Source of the DNA: an uncultured Collinsella sp.
GTDB lineage: Bacteria; Actinomycetota; Coriobacteriia; Coriobacteriales; Coriobacteriaceae
Assembly: GCA_900552145.1 (NCBI GenBank)
Contig: URYW01000001.1
Coordinates: forward strand, 67,339 to 131,338
DNA length: 64,000 nucleotides
Reading direction: 5' to 3'
Under the pieces are notes generated by a model. The model did not search any database. It saw only the letters and a list, made by a program, of their open reading frames with translations, and was not told the DNA's origin. Shown piece by piece: positions 15,682 to 24,152 of this stretch (its first letter is position 1; every line of letters starts with the position of its first letter). Made by a program: the position numbers and the translations under genes.

Positions 15682-17553
15682 TTAGCATCCCTCCTTTGCG
15701 CAGACGGATGCGGGGGCGGTCGGAGCGCCTGGGGCGGGCGCGGGCCTTAGGGTGGGCGCGGGCGCCGCACCCCCCTGCTGGCCCTCGAGCTCCTCGCGGC
15801 GCAGCTGCGACTGGCAAATCTCGCGATAGAGCTGGCAGGTCGCGTAAAGCTCGTCATGCGTGCCCAGGCCCGCGACCGAGCCGTGATCGAGCACGCAGAT
15901 CATGTCGGCGTCGCGCACGGTCGAGACGCGCTGGCTCACAATGACCGTAGTCAGCGGCAGCCCGCCCTCGGCGGCACCGCGCACACTGCGCTCGCGGATG
16001 GCATGGCGAAGCGCCGCGTCGGTCTTAAAGTCGAGCGCCGAGGCAGAATCATCCATGATCAATATCTGAGGCGAGCCCACCAGGGCGCGCGCGATGGTCA
16101 GGCGCTGGCGTTGGCCACCGCTAAAGTTCTTACCGCCCGCCTCGACCGGGGCATCGAGCCCCTGCGGCTTGTTGCGCACGAACTCGCTGGCCTGCGCCAT
16201 GTCGAGTGCCGCCCAGAGCTCCTCGTCGGTCGCAGCTTCATCGCGCCAGGTCAGGTTGCTGCGGATGGAGCCGCTCACCAGCGATGCGCGCTGCGGAACG
16301 GTCGCGACCACACGGCGCAGCTGGTCGAGCGGCCAGGTGCGCACGTCAGCGCCCATCACGCTCACGCTGCCGGTGCTCGCATCGTACAGGCGCGGGATGA
16401 GCGAGACGAGCGTGGACTTGCCGCTACCCGTACCGCCGATAATGCCGAGCGTCTTGCCCAGCGGGAGTTCCAGCGTCACATCGTTGACAGCATTGGCCGC
16501 GCCAGCGCCAAACGAGAAGCTCGCATGGCTCAAGCTCAGCGCGGGAACTGGAGCGACATTGCTCGGCTTGGGCAGCGCGACCGGCTGGTTGCCCTCGTCG
16601 GTGATGCCCGGCACGCAATTGAGCACCTCGTTGATACGCGACGCGCTGGCGCTCGCCTTGGTAAAGACCGCGACCAGGTTGGCGACGTACACGATGGAGG
16701 TCAGGGTCTGCGTCATGTAGTTCACAAACGCCATGACCTGGCCCTGCGTAAGCTCGCCCACGCTGACCTGGATGCCGCCCACCCACAGGATGGCGCACAC
16801 GCCCAGGTTCATCACCAAAAACGTGACGGGGTTGAGAATCGACGAGAGCTTGCCCACCGCGATGGCAGTATTGGCCTGGTCGTCGGCGGCCTGCGCAAAG
16901 CGCTCGCGCTCGTGATCTTCGCGCACGAAGGCGCGAACCACGCGGGCGCCCGAAAGGCCCTCGCGGCAGATAAGTGCGATGCGGTCGAGCTTTGCCTGCA
17001 GCTGCTTGTAGTACGGAATGCAGCGCGCCATGACAACCCAGAACACCAGGCCAATGGCGGGCGTGCAGATCAAAAAGATGATGCCGAGCTTAAGGTCGAT
17101 GGCAAGGGCCGCGCACATGGCGCCCACCGCTAGAAAGGGCCAGCGGATGAGCATGCGCACGCCCAGCGCCACAGCGAGCTGGACCTGGTTAACGTCGTTG
17201 GTGATGCGGGTGATGAGCGACGGCGTGCCAAAGCGGTCGAGCTCAGCATAGCTCAGCTTGTTGATGTGCTCGTAGAGCGCGCCGCGAATGTCGGTGCCCA
17301 TGCCCTGCGAGGTGAGCGCCGCCATCTTTTGGCAGACGAGCGTAAACGAGATGCCGATCACGGCCATGGCGGCAAGTAGCATGCCGTAGTGGATAACGGC
17401 GCTCACGTCGTGCGAGCCAATGCCTTTGTCGATCATCTGGGCAATCACCAGCGGCGTCAGCAGGTCAAAGATCACTTCGATCAGCTTACACGCAGGGCCG
17501 ATCACCATATACCGGCGAAACTTACCACCAAAACGCCTAAGCAGCTCAATCAT
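15682..17553 (-). CDS. ABC exporter half-transporter (degenerate ATP site), pair 1
   Basis: 623-residue ABC half-transporter starting at the ATG at 17553 (GGGAG nine bases upstream; an upstream TTG at 17586 is less likely). Six membrane helices are followed by a nucleotide-binding domain with Walker A GGTGSGKST, signature FSGGQRQR and Walker B ILIMDDSAS. The residue after the Walker B Asp is Asp instead of the catalytic Glu, and the H-loop position reads VSQRVST (Gln for His): both changes mark a degenerate site. The tail after residue ~590 is Pro/Ala/Gly-rich and unlike the family. First gene of a two-gene operon with 13822-15681. No regulator adjoins this pair, unlike pair 2. Confidence 0.88.
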   Translation of the reverse strand: MIELLRRFGGKFRRYMVIGPACKLIEVIFDLLTPLVIAQMIDKGIGSHDVSAVIHYGMLLAAMAVIGISFTLVCQKMAALTSQGMGTDIRGALYEHINKLSYAELDRFGTPSLITRITNDVNQVQLAVALGVRMLIRWPFLAVGAMCAALAIDLKLGIIFLICTPAIGLVFWVVMARCIPYYKQLQAKLDRIALICREGLSGARVVRAFVREDHERERFAQAADDQANTAIAVGKLSSILNPVTFLVMNLGVCAILWVGGIQVSVGELTQGQVMAFVNYMTQTLTSIVYVANLVAVFTKASASASRINEVLNCVPGITDEGNQPVALPKPSNVAPVPALSLSHASFSFGAGAANAVNDVTLELPLGKTLGIIGGTGSGKSTLVSLIPRLYDASTGSVSVMGADVRTWPLDQLRRVVATVPQRASLVSGSIRSNLTWRDEAATDEELWAALDMAQASEFVRNKPQGLDAPVEAGGKNFSGGQRQRLTIARALVGSPQILIMDDSASALDFKTDAALRHAIRERSVRGAAEGGLPLTTVIVSQRVSTVRDADMICVLDHGSVAGLGTHDELYATCQLYREICQSQLRREELEGQQGGAAPAPTLRPAPAPGAPTAPASVCAKEGC

Positions 17554-17765
17554 AAAAAGGCGCTCCCTATCATCATCTCTCTTCAATCTGATTCATGATA
17601 GTACGGAGAGCCCTGGAGATGCGTAAGCAACTCGTTGCAGATGTAAGGGCGACGCTCGCTAGCGCCCAAGGCATGTAGCAGCCGATGTTTCGGCAACGCC
17701 AGCGAGCGGCATAACGCCAGGGATTCAATTATCAGATAAATGTGACCTTTCAGGCGGTTTTGGTC

Positions 17766-17870
17766 GGCTACCCGCGAGTGCCGGCAGGGCGCTTGGTAGT
17801 CGAGCGATCCCGCAGGCGAAGCCGAGGGCCAGCGAGGCACCAAGCGCCCTGCCGGCACTCGCGGGTAGCC
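17766..17870. repeat. Long perfect inverted repeat (32-bp arms)
   Basis: Arms at 17766-17797 and 17839-17870 are exact complements, with a 41-base GC-rich loop. It lies just downstream of the SRP RNA gene and upstream of the ABC operon. The minus-strand RNA would form a very stable hairpin, possibly a terminator or processing barrier for the SRP RNA transcript. Arms begin GGCTACCCGCGAGTGCC. Confidence 0.8.
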
Positions 17871-17882
17871 GCGGCACCAAAA

Positions 17883-18002
17883 AGCGCCTGCGCACTCGAT
17901 GGATTCGGATGCCCGACAGAGGCTCCTTATGGCTGCTTCCTTCCGGACCTGACCAGATTCGGAACATGTCGTCATCCGAACCCATCGAACGCGCTAGGCG
18001 CT
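17883..18002 (-). ncRNA. ffs: Signal recognition particle RNA (small bacterial type)
   Basis: The minus strand carries the universal SRP RNA domain IV core: GGTCAGGTCCGGAAGGAAGC followed by AGCC. It is enclosed by a long stem whose arms (for example TCGATGG..TTCGGATG with CATCCGAATCCATCGA) pair over 17883-17912 and 17973-18002, closed outside by AGCGCC/GGCGCT. Five Ts follow the 3' arm, so the outer stem may also end transcription. About 100-120 nt, the small 4.5S-like type without the Alu domain. The RNA binds Ffh for co-translational targeting of membrane proteins. Confidence 0.93.
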
Positions 18003-18008
18003 CGGTAT

Positions 18009-18037
18009 ATCTTACCTGCTCCCGCCCGATGGGGCAA
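18009..18037 (-). promoter_or_regulatory. Promoter of the SRP RNA gene
   Basis: Read on the minus strand: -35 TTGCCC (18032-18037), 17-base spacer, -10 TAAGAT (18009-18014). The expected start, seven bases on, coincides with the first base of the SRP RNA outer stem. Confidence 0.75.
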
Positions 18038-18075
18038 GATAGCTAATTTGGGACAGGGCCAAAAGACCACTTTTG

Positions 18076-18236
18076 AGTTGCGGTGGAATAATTAATAATT
18101 AAAACACAACTGACAAAAACAGGAAAAAATAACACACAAAATAATAAGACATTCCAAAAGCCCCCTTTTTAGTTGCGGTGTAATAGTTCCTGTTTTACGA
18201 CCCATGCCCAAAAACTGTAACTATCCCACCGCAACT
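18076..18236. repeat. Two family A repeats around an AT-rich stretch
   Basis: A half copy AGTTGCGGTGGAATA at 18076-18090 is followed by ~80 AT-rich bases and then a full hairpin at 18171-18236 with arms AGTTGCGGTGTAATAGTT and AACTATCCCACCGCAACT. It ends 24 bases from the stop of the TadA-glycerate kinase gene. Between 17871 and 18259 nothing else is seen except the SRP RNA and its promoter. Confidence 0.65.
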
Positions 18237-18259
18237 TATTGAGACTTGCCCGGAAAGAC

Positions 18260-20041
18260 TTAGATACGGGCGAGGTCGTAGGATCGGGCGGCGGCTTCAC
18301 CGGCGCAGATGAGGTTGATTGTGGCTTCCTGGGGGTCGAGCGCTTGGTCAAGGGGCATGGGTCTGCGACAGACCGGCAGAACTAAGTCGACACCCTGCCC
18401 ATACGCCGCATCCAGGTTGTCGGCACGACCGCCCACGACGGCGGCCACCGACTTGCCATATCGCTTGGCGCGACGCGCCACGCCCACCGGTGCCTTACCG
18501 GCGGCGGATTGCTCGTCCATATTGCCCTCGCCTGTAATGACCAGGTCGACATCGCGTACGCACTCGTCAAACCCAATCAGATCGAGCACCGTCTCCACGC
18601 CCGAACGTAGCTCGGCGCCGAGCGCCAACAGTGCGGCGCCCAGGCCGCCGGCGGCACCGGCGCCGGGCACACCGAGCACCGAGCCAAATGCCCGTGCACC
18701 CTCGGGCACGCGCAGCAGCCCCTGAGCCCGCGCCTCGAAAATCGCCGCATCGAGCAGGCGGCCGTAGCCGACCATCCAGTTGTCGTACCTGCGCAGCGTC
18801 TCGATGTCGCCCGCCGGCAGACCCTTCTGTCCGCCGAACACCGCAAGCGCGCCGCGACGCCCTACGAGCGGATTCTCGACATCCGAAAGCACAACGATAC
18901 GAGCGCCATCCAAAGCCTGCAGCGCTGGCGCCAAATCAACGCTCGCCACCTGCTCAAGGCCGGCAAGACCGGGAGCGACATCGCAGCCCTGACCATCGAC
19001 CACACGCGCGCCCAGCGCCTGCAGCATGCCGGCGCCGCCATCGTTGGTGGCGCTACCGCCCAAGCCAATATAGATAGTCTTTGCACCCGCGCGAACCGCA
19101 CGGAGCATCAGCTCGCCCACGCCATAGGTTGTGGCCGCCAACGCCGCCGATTCAGTGCAGGGCGAATACCCAATACCCGCCGCCTCGGCCATCTCAATGA
19201 CAGCCGACTCGCGCTCGCCGTCCACCAGCATCCATGCAGACACGCGGTCGCCCAAGGGGCCTGCCACCTCGCAGGTCACAAGTTCGCCACCACGCGCGGC
19301 GATGGCGTCGAGCGTTCCCTCGCCACCATCTGCCAGCGGTAATGCGCGCACCTCGGCATCGGGCCAAACGCGGCGCACACCTTCGGCAACCGCCGCCTCC
19401 GCCTGCGCACTCGAAACGCTGCCCTTAAAGGAGTCGATCGCCAGCAGCACGCGGCGGGGCCGGCGGCACGCGGCACCAAAATCGACCGCCTCAACGGCAA
19501 TATCTTCGGCACACGCGAGTGCCTCGGCATGAGCGGCATGCGCCTCAAGATCGGCCCCACAACCGCAGCCAGCACCATCGGTGTCACGCAGCCCACTAAA
19601 ATAGCCGCTCAACACCTCACGACACTCATCCGCCAGCACGCCGGCGGTCACATTAAACCGATGGTTCAGGCGCGAATCGGCATTCAGGTCATACAGCGAA
19701 CCCAGCGCGCCCGCCTTGGCATCAGCCGCGCCATACACGCAGCGTCCTACGCGCGCGTTGACCATAAGCCCCGCACACATGCAGCAAGGCTCGAGCGTTA
19801 CATAGACCGTGCAATCGGAAAGGCGCCACCGACCGAGCGACCGAGAGGCAGCGCACAGGGCCGCGAACTCGGCATGAGCCGAAGGGTCCTGGTCGAGCTC
19901 GCGGCGATTATGCGCCCGCGCGACAATATCGCCCGCGCGCACCACCACGGCGCCAATGGGCACTTCGCCCACTGCCGCGGCGGCACGCGCCTCCGCCAGT
20001 GCCTCGCGCATGAACTTCTCGTCGATTTCGGTGATCGTCAT
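18260..20041 (-). CDS. Fusion: tRNA adenosine deaminase TadA + glycerate kinase
   Basis: 593-residue two-domain protein. The N-terminal ~150 residues are TadA, which converts A34 to inosine in tRNA-Arg(ACG): zinc/proton-shuttle motif HAEF and Zn motif PCCMC, plus the family stretch GAADAKAGALGSLYDL. After a ~35-residue linker rich in Ala and Cys, a glycerate 2-kinase of the GlxK/GarK family begins with LLAIDSFKGSVSSAQAEAA, ADGGEGT and GLGGSATNDGGAGML, and keeps its C-terminal GEGNMDEQSAAGKAP. The frame is continuous with no stop between domains. The ATG at 20041 has GGGAAGG six bases upstream. tRNA-Ser is divergent. Both active sites look intact, so the protein may be bifunctional or be cleaved; the two activities are unrelated in metabolism. 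Confidence 0.9.
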   Translation of the reverse strand: MTITEIDEKFMREALAEARAAAAVGEVPIGAVVVRAGDIVARAHNRRELDQDPSAHAEFAALCAASRSLGRWRLSDCTVYVTLEPCCMCAGLMVNARVGRCVYGAADAKAGALGSLYDLNADSRLNHRFNVTAGVLADECREVLSGYFSGLRDTDGAGCGCGADLEAHAAHAEALACAEDIAVEAVDFGAACRRPRRVLLAIDSFKGSVSSAQAEAAVAEGVRRVWPDAEVRALPLADGGEGTLDAIAARGGELVTCEVAGPLGDRVSAWMLVDGERESAVIEMAEAAGIGYSPCTESAALAATTYGVGELMLRAVRAGAKTIYIGLGGSATNDGGAGMLQALGARVVDGQGCDVAPGLAGLEQVASVDLAPALQALDGARIVVLSDVENPLVGRRGALAVFGGQKGLPAGDIETLRRYDNWMVGYGRLLDAAIFEARAQGLLRVPEGARAFGSVLGVPGAGAAGGLGAALLALGAELRSGVETVLDLIGFDECVRDVDLVITGEGNMDEQSAAGKAPVGVARRAKRYGKSVAAVVGGRADNLDAAYGQGVDLVLPVCRRPMPLDQALDPQEATINLICAGEAAARSYDLARI

Positions 20042-20092
20042 CGTTCGCCTTCCCTGTTGCAAATTCAAAACGATGCTATCATTACGACTCAC

Positions 20093-20182
20093 GGAGAGAT
20101 GGCAGAGCGGTTGAATGCGGCGGTCTTGAAAACCGTTGAGCGCGAGAGCGTTCCGGGGGTTCGAATCCCCCTCTCTCCGCCA
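20093..20182 (+). tRNA. tRNA-Ser (anticodon UGA)
   Basis: Acceptor arms GGAGAGA and TCTCTCC pair; the anticodon stem-loop CGGT-CTTGAAA-ACCG gives TGA; a long variable arm follows, then the T arm GGGGG-TTCGAAT-CCCCC, discriminator G and an encoded CCA. The long variable arm fits a class II serine tRNA reading UCA (and UCG by wobble). Confidence 0.95.
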
Positions 20183-20185
20183 CTT

Positions 20186-20770
20186 CTAGTGATGCACCGG
20201 CGTCATGGTTCGCTCGAACAGCGCATCGACCACGTCGGCCATCTCGGGTCGACGCTCAAGATCGTGACCCGACTCCCACCATATCGTGAAAAGTCGAATA
20301 ATACCGCCGGCGACAAACTCAGACGTCGTCTCGAGTGACACGGGGGCCAGGGCATCCTCGGCAAGCACGTTCATCACACGCTCGCGGATGGAACGGGCAA
20401 TGCGGTCGCAAATAACGTTGGTCAACATGCCCGACATGCTGCTAGCCAAAATGTTATCCATGAGCTGCTCGTGCGCCAGAATCAAATCCATGGCATCGTC
20501 CAAAATCGCGTGTCGAAGCGCGCGCACGTCCTCGGCAGACACTGCGCCGGCCTCATGGGGCTGTTTTTGCGGCAAGCCCGACATGAGCTCATCGATATAA
20601 AAGGAGAAGTAATCGTTTTTATCGCGAAAGTGCTTATAGAACGTCGTGCGGCGAATCATGGCCCGGTCGCAAAGCATAGCAACCGTCAAATCCTCAAACC
20701 GATGCTCTTCCAAAAGCTCGGTAAAGGCATCGAACAGGGCACGATAGGTTTTCTTGATGCGAAGGTCCAT
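20186..20770 (-). CDS. TetR/AcrR-family transcriptional regulator
   Basis: About 194 residues. The N-terminal helix-turn-helix reads KKTYRALFDAFTELLEEHRFEDLTV (broken here by helix turns) followed by the recognition segment MIRRTTFYKHFRDK, the conserved TetR pattern. The C-terminal domain is helical and fits TetR_C_33-like effector domains found near stress or transport genes. The ATG at 20770 is taken as start; the ATG at 20782 is possible, and longer in-frame extensions upstream read into the lemA promoter. It is convergent with tRNA-Ser and divergent from lemA; autoregulation or control of lemA is possible but no clear palindrome was found between them. The ligand is unknown. Confidence 0.82.
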   Translation of the reverse strand: MDLRIKKTYRALFDAFTELLEEHRFEDLTVAMLCDRAMIRRTTFYKHFRDKNDYFSFYIDELMSGLPQKQPHEAGAVSAEDVRALRHAILDDAMDLILAHEQLMDNILASSMSGMLTNVICDRIARSIRERVMNVLAEDALAPVSLETTSEFVAGGIIRLFTIWWESGHDLERRPEMADVVDALFERTMTPVHH

Positions 20771-20890
20771 CCGTATCGCCATCCTCAAGGCGTAGACAGC
20801 ATTCCTTAATTTGTCGCATATCTTACACCTGTACCGCCCGTTCGATATTGGCGCCCCCTCCCTGGTTGAAACATAACGCTTACCGGAAAG

Positions 20891-20920
20891 TTCGGCACCG
20901 TCAAAGGTTGTGGGTATACT
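20891..20920 (+). promoter_or_regulatory. Probable promoter of the lemA locus
   Basis: -10 TATACT at 20915-20920 with a weak -35 TTCGGC at 20891-20896, 18-base spacer, ~60 bases upstream of the lemA ATG. Confidence 0.45.
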
Positions 20921-20982
20921 AAATACCGTCACACTAACGGCAGCTGGCGCAAAACGCCGCTGCCATTCGAAACGGAGACATC

Positions 20983-21534
20983 ATGCTTCCCGTCATCATC
21001 GGTATCGTTGTTGTCGTTGTGATCGTCTGCGCCATCGCCGGCATCTAAAACAACATGGTCACCAAGCGCAATCGCATCGATAACGCCTGGCAGAACATCG
21101 ACACGCAGCTGCAGCGCCGCAACGACCTGATCCCCAACTTGGTCGAGACCGTCAAGGGCTACGCAAAACACGAGCAGGACACGCTCGCCGCCGTGGTCAA
21201 CGCGCGCAACGCCGCCGTGAACGCCACCACCCCCGAGGCCAAGATGGAAGCCGACAACGTGCTGACCGGTGCGCTGCGCCAGCTCTTTGCCGTCGCCGAG
21301 GCCTACCCCGACCTTAAGGCGAACACCAACTTTACGCAGCTCCAGGCATCGCTCGAGGATACCGAGAACAAGGTGAGCTACGCGCGCCAGAGCTACAACG
21401 ATTGCGTGCTCAGCTACAACAACGCCATCCAGACGTTCCCGGCCGTTATCTTTGCCGGCATCTTCCAGTTTAAGGAGCGCCAGGGCTTCGAGGCCGCCGA
21501 GGCCGCCCGCCAGGCACCGACCGTCAAGTTCTAA
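20983..21534 (+). pseudogene. lemA: LemA-family protein interrupted by an in-frame TAA
   Basis: From the ATG at 20983 (GGAG seven bases upstream in AACGGAGACATC) the frame encodes a perfect N-terminal membrane anchor, MLPVIIGIVVVVVIVCAIAG-I, and then hits TAA at 21046. The same frame continues NNMVTKRNRIDNAWQNIDTQ and on to the end of a normal LemA domain (LIPNLVETVKGYAKHEQ; QTFPAVIFAGIFQF) stopping at 21534. LemA proteins usually have Tyr-Asn at this place, so one change TAC to TAA explains it. Without the repair only a 20-residue anchor and, by re-start at the ATG at 21055, a soluble 159-residue domain could be made. It is either a nonsense mutation or a sequencing error. LemA proteins have an external helical domain of uncertain role. 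Confidence 0.85.
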
Positions 21535-21572
21535 CAGATCCGCAGCGTATCTTCAATCGGGTATATGCATAA

Positions 21573-21615
21573 ACCGCCCCGTCGAATGCATACTTCGACG
21601 GGGCGGTTGCTTTTT
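21573..21615 (+). terminator. Rho-independent terminator of lemA
   Basis: Stem ACCGCCCCGTCGAA / TTCGACGGGGCGGT with a seven-base loop, followed by TGCTTTTT. Confidence 0.85.
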
Positions 21616-21632
21616 GCCCGAAGGTACCCCCA

Positions 21633-21847
21633 GGGACGGCGTGCAAATTTTGGAGTTTTCAGCATCCCGGAACCCACAGGGCAGGAACGGACCCACAGAA
21701 CCGCGTTGAAAACCATGATTCTGAGCCCTCAGCGCCTCAGAGATCGCTCATTTTTTTACAGGATGCGGCTCATGGCGCCTGACTTTCGTCCAAAAACCAG
21801 TATGCAGGCACCCTCGACTGCTGAAAACTCCCAAAAATGCACGCCCC
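21633..21847. repeat. Long-range inverted repeat, no gene
   Basis: GCGTGCAAATTTTGGAGTTT with TCAGCA (21633-21664) is matched in inverted order by TGCTGAAAACTCCCAAAAAT with GCACGCCCC (21819-21847). The ~155 bases between hold no supported gene. Together with the hairpin at 22007-22135 this accounts for the 628-base gap 21535-22163. Confidence 0.6.
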
Positions 21848-22006
21848 GGCCCACCCCAGGCGAGCGGCAACCGAAAAAACGTGCACGTCCCCTCTTCGGC
21901 TGCAACTACGGCAAAGCCCTAACAGCCAATAAAAGGCGCGGTCAAAAGGCCGCGCACCATCTTCCCTACAGCCCAGTAACCTCCTGGCAAGGAATGCAGA
22001 GCACTC

Positions 22007-22135
22007 GACCGAGGCGGACCGGCCTATCTCCCGGCGCATTCCACAGGACGAAAGAACCTCCGCCGCACGTAGTGCGCAGCGGAGGTTCTTTCATGTCCGA
22101 GGACGCGCCGGGAGATAGGCCGGTCCGCCTCGGTC
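22007..22135. repeat. Long cruciform with perfect outer (31 bp) and inner (14 bp) stems
   Basis: Outer arms 22007-22037 and 22105-22135 are exact complements (GACCGAGGCGGACCGGCC at the left end). Inside, GAAAGAACCTCCGC (22050-22063) pairs with GCGGAGGTTCTTTC (22079-22092). It lies 28 bases beyond the ilvE stop; on the minus strand it would be the first structure in the ilvE 3' region and may end transcription. Confidence 0.8.
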
Positions 22136-22163
22136 GGGGCTTGATGGGAATTACGAAGCCAGG

Positions 22164-23216
22164 TTACGCCACGGTGTAAACCCAGTTGTGCTTATCCTCG
22201 ACAGCACCAGACTGGATGCCCGTCAGGGTCTCGCGAAGCTTCTTCATCACGGGACCGATCTCGGTGTAGCCAGCCGGGAAGGTCACGGTCTCATCGGCAC
22301 CATAAACCTTGTTGTCGATCTCGCCCACCGGGGAGATGACGGCAGCGGTGCCGCACAGGCCGCACTCCACAAAGGTGCCGGCCTTGACCTCGGCCCACTC
22401 GACGGGACGCTGGTCAACGGTCATGCCCAGGTCCTGAGCGACCTGAACGAGCGAGCGACGGGTGATGGAGGGCAGGATGGAGTCGGTGTGCGACTGAGGA
22501 ACGACGAGGGTGCCGTCCTCCTTCACGAACAGAACGTTCGCGCCGCCAGTTTCCTCGACATAGGTGCGGGACTCGGAGTCGAGATACAGGTTCTCGGCAT
22601 AGCCCTCGCGGTGAGCCTCCATCGTGGGCTTAAGGGACATGGCGTAGTTGAGGCCGGCCTTGATGTTGCCGGTGCCGTGCGGTGCGGCACGGTCATACTC
22701 GGAAACGCGCAGCTTGACGGGCTTGAGGCCACCCTTAAAGTACGGACCGACCGGGGTCACGAGAATACGGAACGTGTACTCAGGAGCGGGAGCCACGCCG
22801 ATCACGTCACCGGAGCCGATCATAAACGGACGCACGTACAGGGTCGCGCCGGAGCCAAAGGGCGGAACCCAGGCGGCGTTGGCAGAAACGACCTGCTTGA
22901 CGGCCTCAACGAACTTGTCCTTGGGGAACGGGGGCATCTCGAGGCGCTGGGCAGAGTTATACATGCGCTCGGCGTTCATGTCGGGACGGAAGCAGACGAT
23001 GCTGCCGTCCTCGGCGGTGTAGGCCTTCAGGCCCTCAAAGACCTCCTGGCAGTAATGGAAGATGCCACCGCACTCGGAGACATGCAGGGTGTGGTCGGTG
23101 GTCAGGCCGCCCTCGTCCCACTCGCCATCCTTCCAATGAGCCTCGTAGCTGTAATCGGTCTTCATGTAGCCAAAGCCGAGGCTACCCCAATCGATATCCT
23201 TCTTCTCGACAGTCAT
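22164..23216 (-). CDS. ilvE: Branched-chain amino acid aminotransferase
   Basis: 350-residue PLP-dependent fold-type IV aminotransferase (long BCAT2-like form, EC 2.6.1.42), catalysing the last step of Leu, Ile and Val synthesis or the first of their breakdown. Landmarks: FGYMKTDYSYEAHWKDGEW at the N-terminus, FEGLKAYTAEDG, RPFMIGSG, the PLP Lys in GTGNIKAGLNYAMSL, and EETGGANVLFV. The ATG at 23216 is preceded by AAGGAG with a six-base spacer; longer in-frame starts upstream are unsupported. It stands alone, with a ~280-base region to dedA in which the leader is long and GC-rich; I could not recognise a T-box or leader peptide there. Confidence 0.95.
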   Translation of the reverse strand: MTVEKKDIDWGSLGFGYMKTDYSYEAHWKDGEWDEGGLTTDHTLHVSECGGIFHYCQEVFEGLKAYTAEDGSIVCFRPDMNAERMYNSAQRLEMPPFPKDKFVEAVKQVVSANAAWVPPFGSGATLYVRPFMIGSGDVIGVAPAPEYTFRILVTPVGPYFKGGLKPVKLRVSEYDRAAPHGTGNIKAGLNYAMSLKPTMEAHREGYAENLYLDSESRTYVEETGGANVLFVKEDGTLVVPQSHTDSILPSITRRSLVQVAQDLGMTVDQRPVEWAEVKAGTFVECGLCGTAAVISPVGEIDNKVYGADETVTFPAGYTEIGPVMKKLRETLTGIQSGAVEDKHNWVYTVA

Positions 23217-23445
23217 ATGTCGCTCCTTACATACACAGTTGCATACTCGCGAACTCGCACGCAAGGACCGAGGCCGACCGCGTCGCAACGTCGCACGCCC
23301 GGAGCGTAGAGCCGGACGGGACACGCGAACGGCATCAAAGCCGATGGCACGTCGATTCGCATGCAGGAGATTGTACTCCCCGTACGCGTCTGATAAAACG
23401 CTTTTCTTTAACTAAGTAAAGTATTTTCATTTGCCCGAAGCATAA

Positions 23446-23475
23446 AGGCCCGCCACCGTAAACGGTAACGGGCCT
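23446..23475 (-). terminator. Terminator of dedA
   Basis: Minus strand: AGGCCCGTTACCGTTTACGG followed by TGGCGGGCCT and TTATGC; stem AGGCCCG/CGGGCCT with an inner ACCGT/ACGGT. It lies 30 bases past the dedA stop. Confidence 0.75.
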
Positions 23476-23504
23476 CAACGACACGATTTGTGCGCCGGCT
23501 CGAG

Positions 23505-24152
23505 CTATGCGTTCTTTTTGCCCAGCTTAGCCTTAACCAAGCCGACCACGGTCGGGATGATCGACACGGCGACAATGCCGATAATCAGCAGCTCAAAGTG
23601 CTCCTGCACAAAGGGAATGCCGCCAAAGAAGTAGCCCAGCAGCGTAAAGACCGTCGACCAGGTAATGCCGCCCAGCACGTTAAAGACAACGAAGTTGCGC
23701 CAGTGCATGCCGCCCATGCCGGCGATAAAGGGCACAAAGGTGCGGATAAACGGAAAGAAGCGGCCCAGGAAGATGGCCAGGTGGCCCCACTTATCCAAGA
23801 AGTCCTCGGACTTTTTGATGCGCTCGGGCGTCATGGCCTTTACCTTGCCCGAGACGATGATCTTGCGGCCAAAGAAGTGGCCGATCATAAAGTTGCACTG
23901 ATCGCCCAGGATGGCTGCGGCCCATGCGGTGGCCAGCAGGGCCACGATGTTAAAGCCACCGTTGTGGGCAAAGAAGCCCGAAGCAAACAGCAGCGAATCG
24001 CCAGGGAGAAACGGGAAGAACACCACGCCTGTCTCGATAAAGATAATCAGGAACACGCAGCCGTAGGCCATAAGCGGGCCGGCGGCGATCCAGCTGGCAA
24101 TCGCGGTGCGCGGGTCTTTGAGCAGCTCGGCGATAAAATTGATGAAACCCAT
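23505..24152 (-). CDS. DedA-family membrane protein
   Basis: 215-residue polytopic membrane protein with about five hydrophobic segments. It carries the family signature in FLGRFFPFIRTFVPFIAGMG (Gly-Arg, Arg and Pro-x-x-Ala-Gly) and the N-terminal acidic motif IETGVVFFPFLPGDSLL. DedA proteins are undecaprenyl-phosphate or phospholipid flippases/transporters that support envelope and pH homeostasis. The ATG at 24152 has GAGAGG nine bases upstream; a longer frame to 24236 lacks a ribosome-binding site. It is divergent from cysE. Normal length for the family; nothing odd. Confidence 0.92.
   Translation of the reverse strand: MGFINFIAELLKDPRTAIASWIAAGPLMAYGCVFLIIFIETGVVFFPFLPGDSLLFASGFFAHNGGFNIVALLATAWAAAILGDQCNFMIGHFFGRKIIVSGKVKAMTPERIKKSEDFLDKWGHLAIFLGRFFPFIRTFVPFIAGMGGMHWRNFVVFNVLGGITWSTVFTLLGYFFGGIPFVQEHFELLIIGIVAVSIIPTVVGLVKAKLGKKNA

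Noticed and set aside
23217..23440. T-box or leader peptide before ilvE
   Set aside because: The leader is long, but no T-box sequence and no run of branched-chain codons with a ribosome-binding site were found.
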